From Bacteroidota bacterium (GTDB taxonomy: Bacteria > Bacteroidota > Bacteroidia > Chitinophagales > LD1): 6,969 nucleotides of DNA. Both the position numbers and the translations under genes were made by a program. Positions 1 through 5,038 of this stretch are shown piece after piece. The DNA lies in NCBI GenBank assembly GCA_028288545.1, contig JAQBNQ010000620.1:1-6969 (forward strand), given 5' to 3'. Every line of letters starts with the position of its first letter. The stretch's first letter is position 1. The notes below the pieces were generated by a model. The model was not told the origin of the DNA and made no database searches. It worked only from the letters and a program-made list of their open reading frames with translations.

Positions 1-167
1 TTTTGCTTTACGAATTCGATCGAATCATCGCTGGAAAGGTTATCAGCCACAATGATATCACATAACTCAGTGGAGGTATATTCAATTACTGAGGGCAGAA
101 ACTGTTCGAGGAATTTTTTCCCGTTCCAACCCAAAATAACGACCGCAACCTTTTTTGAATTGTTCAA
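1..167 (-). CDS. Family 2 glycosyltransferase, N-terminal fragment (runs off left edge)
   Basis: Fifty-five N-terminal codons are visible; the gene continues past position 1. The translation has the classic GT-A/GT2 opening: strand VAVVIL, then GWNG (residues 13-16, where NWNG is usual), a helix KKFLEQFLPSVIEYT, then the strand IIVADN with the nucleotide-binding Asp (D42) and the SSDDS turn (45-49) that matches the family's DNASTDGS motif. Such enzymes move a sugar from a nucleotide sugar to an acceptor at the cytoplasmic face of the membrane. The start is inferred: an in-frame TAA at 177-179 lies only three codons upstream, and TTG at 165-167 is the only usable start between that stop and the first conserved strand. 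It begins 45 nt after the stop of the TMTC-like gene, so co-transcription is plausible. Substrate and linkage cannot be read from this fragment. Confidence 0.85.
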   Translation of the reverse strand, partial: MNNSKKVAVVILGWNGKKFLEQFLPSVIEYTSTELCDIIVADNLSSDDSIEFVKQ

Positions 168-193
168 TAGCCTGGTTTATAAAACGTAAATTA

Positions 194-211
194 AGCACGA
201 AAATCCGTACT
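194..211 (-). terminator. Weak stem-loop just after the TMTC-like gene
   Basis: One base past the TAG stop (213-215), the minus-strand RNA can pair AGTACG with CGTGCT around a 6-nt loop; one pair is a G-U wobble. The following sequence is only moderately T-rich. The stem is short, so it may be a leaky terminator, a processing site or chance. Confidence 0.2.
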
Positions 212-212
212 G

Positions 213-2225
213 CTATTTTTTAAGGCTGCGTTTAGCAAAATTCAGATTTCCCTGTGCCAGTGAATAACCGGGCTTAATCTTCAGCGCCTGTTCACATGCT
301 TTTATACCTTCTTCAAAATTGTTCATGGCGTTATACGAGGAACAAATGTTGTTCCATGCCTCGGCATAATCAGGTTTAATGGCTAAAGCTTTTTGAGCCG
401 CGTTTATACAGCCCTGGAAATCTGAAGCGTTGTAATACAGTAAGCTTAGGTTTAAGAACTCATCAGCCGTTTTATAATTCGCACTGGCTTCTTCCGCAAG
501 TTGCAATTGCGATTTACCGGTGTTGGCCATGTTTAAATACATTGTGGCAGTGGCATCATTTGGAGCAAGTTGAAGTGTTCGCGCTGCAATAATTTTTAGT
601 TCCTCCATTCGCTTTTGTTCATACAGCATTGGCATCAGCATATATCTCGCATCCATTCTCGCGTCCACAAGTCTTATGCAACTATATAAATTGGCAATAG
701 CGTCAGAAGTTCTTCCCCTGCTTTTAAGAAAACGCGCATAGAAATAATAGTTTCCTGCATCATCTCCGCCGTATGAAATTCCCTTTTCAAAGAATTTCTC
801 TGCGGCCAAGGTATCGCCTAAAGTGTTTTTAAGGATAGCCATATTTACATGCAGCAGTGAATAATTTGGACAATATTCCAGCGCCTTTGTAAAATAGTAA
901 TTGGCAGTATCTAACGAATTTCGTCCCATAAATACGAGTCCGTAATTCATAAGTCCGCGGCCGTTTTTAGGGCTTTTTGTGGTTACGTCAGTCCACAGCG
1001 AATCTTCGTTTTTCCAAACTTTATTCCGCTCATGTACTCCGTAAGCGTATACGCATAGGGTGACGCCCAAAACCGCTGTTAGCGCGGCAGAAGGCACTTT
1101 TTGTAGTAATTTTTCGAGCAGTAAATAAGCAGCCCAAACCACACTTAATGTAAAGCCCACAAAGGGATAAAATACGCGGTGATCATTCATTACCTCTGCC
1201 AGGGGAACCAGGGTGGTTGGAACCAATGCTAACAGAAACCATGCAAATCCAAATGCTACCGGTCTCCATCTTTGAAATTTGGAAAGATAGAATATGCCAA
1301 ATGTCATGCTGCCTAAAAACACAAACCCGATAATGGCCTTGGGGTCGCCAAGTGATTCAAAGGTACTCCAATCTGTATCGGCGCTCAATTTGGTTGGCAG
1401 GAAGAACTGAGAGATGTAATGAACATAAACAAATGGCTGTGTAATAACATAGCGGAAGAGAGAGTACCCACCCGGATCGAAAAGACCTTCTTCCTTGTGT
1501 TTGAAAAAGAGATAAAGAGCTACGACTATAATAAAAGAAGGAACTACAAGCAGCAATTTTTTCCAGTCAATTTTTGCAAAGTCAAGCAGACTTATTTTTT
1601 GATTGAACAGGATGTCGTAAACCAAGAGCATTGGGGCAAACATAAAAGCCGTTGGTTTGGCCATTGAGCCGATGATGATTGGAATAAGGTACAGAAAATA
1701 TTTGCGGGCGAATGCCGAATACTGGTAAACCACAAAGCCAAGCACCACAAAAAAGGTTGACAAGGTATCGGAGCGCGAAATAACATAGTTGATGGTTTCA
1801 GCCAATGCCGGATGTACCATATAAAACGCTACAGCAAAAAATGATATGAAAGAATTAGGCGTTTTTGCAGACACGGTATTCAATATCTTTAAAAACATAA
1901 AGTACATTAATAAGCCCTGTAGCAGGAACAAAATAAAAGTTGATAAATGGAAGTAAACAGGGTTTAGTCCATTGCCCAAATAATAGTCGATTGCCAAAGA
2001 AGTAGATACTAAAGGACGATAAGAGCAGTGTGAGGGTAAAGTGCTAAAGGTCTTGTTGTCCTTAAAAAACAGCGGGATATTTGAAATGTGCTGTATGTAT
2101 ACGTTATTCTGAACCGTGTGGGAGTCGTCAAAATGAAATTCGTTGTGCCAATGGTTTGAGTACGTTAGTAAAAGTACACCTACCAGTAAAATAGAAAAGA
2201 GTATCAGTTTCAATTTATCGCTCAT
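213..2225 (-). CDS. TMTC-like polytopic GT-C membrane protein with C-terminal TPR repeats
   Basis: A 670-residue protein with two halves. Residues 1-400 are polytopic (roughly 9-11 hydrophobic segments). They carry landmarks shared with the TMTC/GT-C protein mannosyltransferase-like group: HFDD (31-34) in the first periplasmic loop, where GT-C enzymes hold their catalytic acidic pair; SYRPL (68-72); a GLNPVYFHL stretch (86-94); HPALAETINYVISRSD (138-153); and NDHRVFYPF (347-355). After WKNEDSLW (404-411) come TPR helices to the C-terminus, clearest at about 600-660. Known GT-C enzymes use lipid-linked sugars and act on the periplasmic side; animal TMTCs O-mannosylate proteins. A role in protein or polymer glycosylation is inferred by family resemblance. 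The ATG at 2223-2225 is supported by the hydrophobic segment that follows (7-21). It lies between a small TPR gene, 152 nt upstream, and a GT2 gene downstream. Its last TPRs resemble the small TPR protein. Confidence 0.8.
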   Translation of the reverse strand: MSDKLKLILFSILLVGVLLLTYSNHWHNEFHFDDSHTVQNNVYIQHISNIPLFFKDNKTFSTLPSHCSYRPLVSTSLAIDYYLGNGLNPVYFHLSTFILFLLQGLLMYFMFLKILNTVSAKTPNSFISFFAVAFYMVHPALAETINYVISRSDTLSTFFVVLGFVVYQYSAFARKYFLYLIPIIIGSMAKPTAFMFAPMLLVYDILFNQKISLLDFAKIDWKKLLLVVPSFIIVVALYLFFKHKEEGLFDPGGYSLFRYVITQPFVYVHYISQFFLPTKLSADTDWSTFESLGDPKAIIGFVFLGSMTFGIFYLSKFQRWRPVAFGFAWFLLALVPTTLVPLAEVMNDHRVFYPFVGFTLSVVWAAYLLLEKLLQKVPSAALTAVLGVTLCVYAYGVHERNKVWKNEDSLWTDVTTKSPKNGRGLMNYGLVFMGRNSLDTANYYFTKALEYCPNYSLLHVNMAILKNTLGDTLAAEKFFEKGISYGGDDAGNYYFYARFLKSRGRTSDAIANLYSCIRLVDARMDARYMLMPMLYEQKRMEELKIIAARTLQLAPNDATATMYLNMANTGKSQLQLAEEASANYKTADEFLNLSLLYYNASDFQGCINAAQKALAIKPDYAEAWNNICSSYNAMNNFEEGIKACEQALKIKPGYSLAQGNLNFAKRSLKK

Positions 2226-2285
2226 GCGGTATTTTAATTTTTTAAACCTGCTGGTAAAAGTTTTGGTTAAACACTATAGACGTTA

Positions 2286-2293
2286 CAAATGTA
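2286..2293 (-). promoter_or_regulatory. Candidate Bacteroidota -7 promoter element
   Basis: On the minus strand the octamer reads TACATTTG, an exact fit to the Bacteroidota -7 consensus TANNTTTG, about 60 nt upstream of the TMTC-like ATG. No convincing -33 TTTG box sits at the usual spacing, so the call rests on one element inside a 152-nt gap. It would let the TMTC-like gene and the GT2 gene be expressed separately from the genes before them. Confidence 0.35.
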
Positions 2294-2311
2294 TATGCCA
2301 TTGTACAGTTG

Positions 2312-2340
2312 AATACGGACACTTTAGAGAAGTATGGACA
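2312..2340 (-). repeat. Short direct repeat in the spacer upstream of the TMTC-like gene
   Basis: Two 10-nt copies of the plus-strand pattern A(A/G)TA(C/T)GGACA lie at 2312-2321 and 2331-2340. They match at 8 of 10 positions and are offset by 19 nt, close to two helical turns. They sit about 20 nt upstream of the candidate -7 element. The geometry would suit a regulator binding one DNA face, but two copies of this length can arise by chance. Confidence 0.3.
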
Positions 2341-2377
2341 GCTTTTCAAAATTATTTTCACACTCGCATCTTTAGAA

Positions 2378-2875
2378 TTATTTGCCGGCCTTTTTGCCAG
2401 TTGCCCACGCAAGATTTCTTTTTGCAAGGTCGAAATTGGGATTGATCTCAAGCGCTTTTTTACAGGCATTGATTTCCTCGTCCCAGTTACTTAAGGCTCC
2501 ATAACCTGCGGCAATGTTGTTATATGCCAGCTCGCTTTTAGGGTTATACTCCAAAGATTTTTGCCAGGCTTTTACGGCATCCTCATATTTTCCTGCTCCA
2601 TAATATGCAATACCCAGGTTGGTATAAGAGGCGAAATCCGGGCGATCTACCACAGCTTTCAAGGCATTTTCAATAGCATTGCCGGCCGTGACCGGAGTTT
2701 GTACAGTAATTGTGACCGGGGTAATTACCGGGGCCGGAGCAGCACTTTGAAGATTAACTGCTATAGTATAAACCAGTGGAATTAAAATGACCAGCACAAG
2801 TATTACAGTTGCATAATTTAACTTAAATGAAGGTTCTGTAAGGTTCTCAGGTTTTGCAGAAATTTTTTCGGTCAT
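2378..2875 (-). CDS. Small single-pass membrane protein with TPR repeats
   Basis: A 165-residue protein. A short polar, probably cytoplasmic N-terminus (1-20) is followed by one transmembrane helix (about 22-41), a Pro/Thr/Val-rich linker (about 45-63) and then TPR helices (about 83-155). The TPRs show the expected pattern, such as NLGIAYYGAGKYEDAVKAW and AYNNIAAGYGALSNWDEEI. TPR modules bind proteins; with this topology the TPRs should be outside the cytoplasm. Its ATG lies 3 nt after the TAA of the upstream polytopic protein (TAA-GTT-ATG), which suggests translational coupling and a shared function. The last ~45 residues align with the C-terminus of the TMTC-like protein, with about 20 of 44 positions identical by eye. 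There is no catalytic motif. It may be a scaffold or accessory subunit for the neighbouring membrane enzymes (inference). Confidence 0.8.
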   Translation of the reverse strand: MTEKISAKPENLTEPSFKLNYATVILVLVILIPLVYTIAVNLQSAAPAPVITPVTITVQTPVTAGNAIENALKAVVDRPDFASYTNLGIAYYGAGKYEDAVKAWQKSLEYNPKSELAYNNIAAGYGALSNWDEEINACKKALEINPNFDLAKRNLAWATGKKAGK

Positions 2876-2878
2876 AAC

Positions 2879-4369
2879 TTATACGCGTTCAAATTTTTTA
2901 TAAAAAAGAAAAGCCTTTTGCCCGGGTTCGATTTTATAAAGGCTGAAAATAAACAATAGCATGGAAATGAAAAATGCAATGCCAATCCAAAGCCAAACGC
3001 TTTCTTTCATCCAAATGCCAAGATGCATATAAAACCATTGATCCGGAAAATCAACAGTGCCATCGGGCATCACATGATTTAAAAAATCGCTGTATTCAAA
3101 AAACAACCACAACTTGGCGGCCACAACATTGATAATGAATATTAAGATATAAAACAAGGGGCTGAATTTATACTGTCCTATGAAGAGGGACATAAGTATC
3201 AACAACCAGGGAATAAAATGAACAATAGCCCTCGACTCCGGTTTGACAAAAAATACGAACAAGTTGAAAAAGATGCAACCCGCAATACCCAGTCCAAAGG
3301 TGGAGATATACGCTGAAAATTTTCGCCAAAACAATACTGCTAGTAACATAGCGCATCCAAAGTAATTAAAGTGACTTACGATGGTAATAAAAGGCCGCTG
3401 AAAGCCATATAACATATGAATCTTTAGCTGGTGATAAGGGGTAAGGAATTCGGACGAGCCAGTTTTTATAGAGTAGCGCAAACCTAAAAAGGCTGCAATC
3501 AACACCAACACCAAAAAAATACTTTTCGGGTTTAATTGCGACCTGTAATATTGTAAACTGAAGAATTTTTGGTTGCGCAAAACAAAAGGCAGGAAAAAAA
3601 ACATAATGCCGACGGTAATAAAAGTTACCGGCAACATTCCTCTGCTTATAGGGAGGGCATATTCAAAGGAGGATGTTTCGCCTTTGTAAAAAATAAGATA
3701 CCAACCTGTAAAAAGTGCATAGGCAGCGCTAAGCGAGCAAATCACGCCGGTCCATATATTGGGTAAGGGCACAAATTCTATCTTTTTAGCCGGGAATAAA
3801 ATCAGTGCAATTGCCATTGGCAAAAGTACTGGCCAGGTAAATGCGCCAATAAAGCCCACCAACATTATGTTGATCAGTTCGCCTCTGCAAAAAAAGTAGA
3901 AAAGTGCAACGCTTAGAAAAAATGCCGGGGTGTCGGTCATAATAGGGTAGTAGAAGGTGAAATTCAATACCCCATAGTTCATAAAAACCAACACAAAACC
4001 TGCCAGTTGCGAAACAGGGCTCAAATTATATTGCTCAAATATTTTCTTTACCAGCCATGCACTTAAGGCTATCAAAACGGTATTCATTAGCTTAAATGCC
4101 AGAATTACACTAGCGGGAGCAAAAACCACCCCCAGGGATTGGAGAATAATATGGATGAGCATACAAGGAAAAATGCGCAATACCATATAGGCATCCAGCT
4201 GGTCGCTCTGTAAGCCATCAAGGGTAAGAAGATAATAACGGTGTCCGTCCCAACCCAGGCCGTCGTGACTGGTAAGTTGAGGCGTAAATATCCGCCAGAT
4301 GCAGATCAAGAAAACAATTAGCGGCAGCACATAATGGTTACCGGTTAGTTTGCGTATCCAGAATTGCAT
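2879..4369 (-). CDS. Polytopic membrane protein, GT-C glycosyltransferase-like
   Basis: A 496-residue protein with about 12-13 hydrophobic segments from residue 13 to about 480. I do not recognise a named family with certainty. The layout resembles GT-C enzymes: one N-terminal helix (13-29), then a polar loop with acidic residues in HDGLGWDGHRYY (35-46), a VLRIFP segment (63-68) before the next helix, and YYPIMTDTPAFF (140-151) near a later loop. Asp36, Asp41 and the TD pair at 145-146 are candidate functional residues. GT-C enzymes use polyprenyl-linked sugars at the outer face of the inner membrane; that role here is inference. A polysaccharide polymerase or another lipid-linked transporter remains possible. 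The ATG at 4367-4369 follows a T-rich leader. It begins the compact pair with the small TPR gene and lies 105 nt past the T9SS gene, with a hairpin between. Confidence 0.75.
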   Translation of the reverse strand: MQFWIRKLTGNHYVLPLIVFLICIWRIFTPQLTSHDGLGWDGHRYYLLTLDGLQSDQLDAYMVLRIFPCMLIHIILQSLGVVFAPASVILAFKLMNTVLIALSAWLVKKIFEQYNLSPVSQLAGFVLVFMNYGVLNFTFYYPIMTDTPAFFLSVALFYFFCRGELINIMLVGFIGAFTWPVLLPMAIALILFPAKKIEFVPLPNIWTGVICSLSAAYALFTGWYLIFYKGETSSFEYALPISRGMLPVTFITVGIMFFFLPFVLRNQKFFSLQYYRSQLNPKSIFLVLVLIAAFLGLRYSIKTGSSEFLTPYHQLKIHMLYGFQRPFITIVSHFNYFGCAMLLAVLFWRKFSAYISTFGLGIAGCIFFNLFVFFVKPESRAIVHFIPWLLILMSLFIGQYKFSPLFYILIFIINVVAAKLWLFFEYSDFLNHVMPDGTVDFPDQWFYMHLGIWMKESVWLWIGIAFFISMLLFIFSLYKIEPGQKAFLFYKKFERV

Positions 4370-4375
4370 GGCGCG

Positions 4376-4383
4376 AAAATAAA
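4376..4383 (-). promoter_or_regulatory. Weak -7-like element before the polytopic membrane gene
   Basis: The minus strand reads TATTTTCG, one mismatch from TANNTTTG, six bases before the ATG. A TTGG lies about 21 nt further upstream, near the -33 position. If used, the transcript would be almost leaderless. The tract is T-rich, so a chance match is likely. Confidence 0.2.
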
Positions 4384-4443
4384 AAAATTACCAGAGCCCC
4401 TCCAAGAGCGGAAAAAATGCTGTTGAGATTATTTAGGAATTGG

Positions 4444-4471
4444 CAGGTGAGGAGGTTGTACTCCTCAACTG
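4444..4471 (-). terminator. Stem-loop directly downstream of the T9SS gene
   Basis: Beginning 3 nt past the TAA stop, the minus-strand RNA pairs TGAGGAG with CTCCTCA around a 6-nt loop. After one mismatch, three more pairs (CAG with CTG) extend the stem. The next bases are CCAATTCCTAAATAAT, without a proper T-run, so it is an imperfect intrinsic terminator. It could equally protect the 3' end of the collagen/T9SS transcript. It marks the most likely boundary between the surface-protein genes and the glycosyltransferase genes. Confidence 0.5.
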
Positions 4472-4474
4472 GCC

Positions 4475-5011
4475 TTATCTGATAATTTCGAATTTTTTGG
4501 TGCTAACATGCGTTTGATGGTCGTTTGAGCCAACAAAAGTTGCAGTAAGAAAATATAACCCGGCCGCAAATTCCGATACCGAAATCGGTTCAACGACCTT
4601 ACCTGTTTTATATTCTTTTTCGTCAATACTTCTTACTGTTTGACCCAAGGCATTGGTTAATTGTATTGAAACTTTGCCTGTGGTGGGAAACTGAATTCCA
4701 TACCACAAGTAATCTACCGCCGGATTCGGATAGGCCACAAGAGTGCCAAATTCATCATGCGTTAACTCCATAATGCCGGTAACATTATCCACTGGCTGCT
4801 GAAAGCCCTGGGTAAGAATTACATTACCCGCGCTAAATGTTTCAACCATTGTCATTTCTCCAACAGTGTACGATAGGCTTCCGTTTGCGTTGCTTGAAAA
4901 AGCACCGCCTGAAGATATCACGGTAGGGGCAAGACTTTGTCCGTTACTGTAGAAAAATATAAATGCCGTAAGTATAATTGCTAAAGAGTATTTCAGAGTA
5001 GTTAATTTAAT
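4475..5011 (-). CDS. Small secreted protein with T9SS type A sorting domain (non-canonical start)
   Basis: The conserved part runs from ISSGGAFSSNANGSLSYTVGE through ILTQGFQQP to a C-terminal domain of about 85 residues. That domain has the T9SS type A features: AYPNP near its start, GKVSIQLTNALGQ, then AAGLYFLTA and a basic KKFEIIR end. T9SS clients cross the inner membrane by Sec and then the outer membrane, where this domain is removed and the protein is released or attached. The first standard start codon, GTG at 4919-4921, would remove the signal peptide. The frame stays open upstream and encodes KLTTLKYS, the hydrophobic run LAIILTAFIFFYS and NGQSLAPT, a good Sec signal. Between the upstream in-frame stop and that peptide there is no ATG, GTG or TTG. 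I place the start at ATT (5009-5011, 178 residues); CTG at 4994-4996 (173 residues) is equally possible. It lies 27 nt after the collagen-like gene, probably in one transcript. Confidence 0.75.
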   Translation of the reverse strand: MKLTTLKYSLAIILTAFIFFYSNGQSLAPTVISSGGAFSSNANGSLSYTVGEMTMVETFSAGNVILTQGFQQPVDNVTGIMELTHDEFGTLVAYPNPAVDYLWYGIQFPTTGKVSIQLTNALGQTVRSIDEKEYKTGKVVEPISVSEFAAGLYFLTATFVGSNDHQTHVSTKKFEIIR

Positions 5012-5038
5012 TTTATGTTTTATACCTATGAATATTTA

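Noticed and set aside
1419..1667. Plus-strand open frame opposite the TMTC-like gene
   Set aside because: It is antisense to conserved membrane segments, with no recognisable domain; the same holds for the plus-strand frames near 2143-2494, 2561-2785, 3569-3766 and 5015-5203.
4475..4921. T9SS gene starting at GTG 4919-4921 (148 residues)
   Set aside because: It would drop the upstream in-frame signal peptide, without which a T9SS client could not be exported; the conserved module usually has residues like LAPTV before ISSGG.
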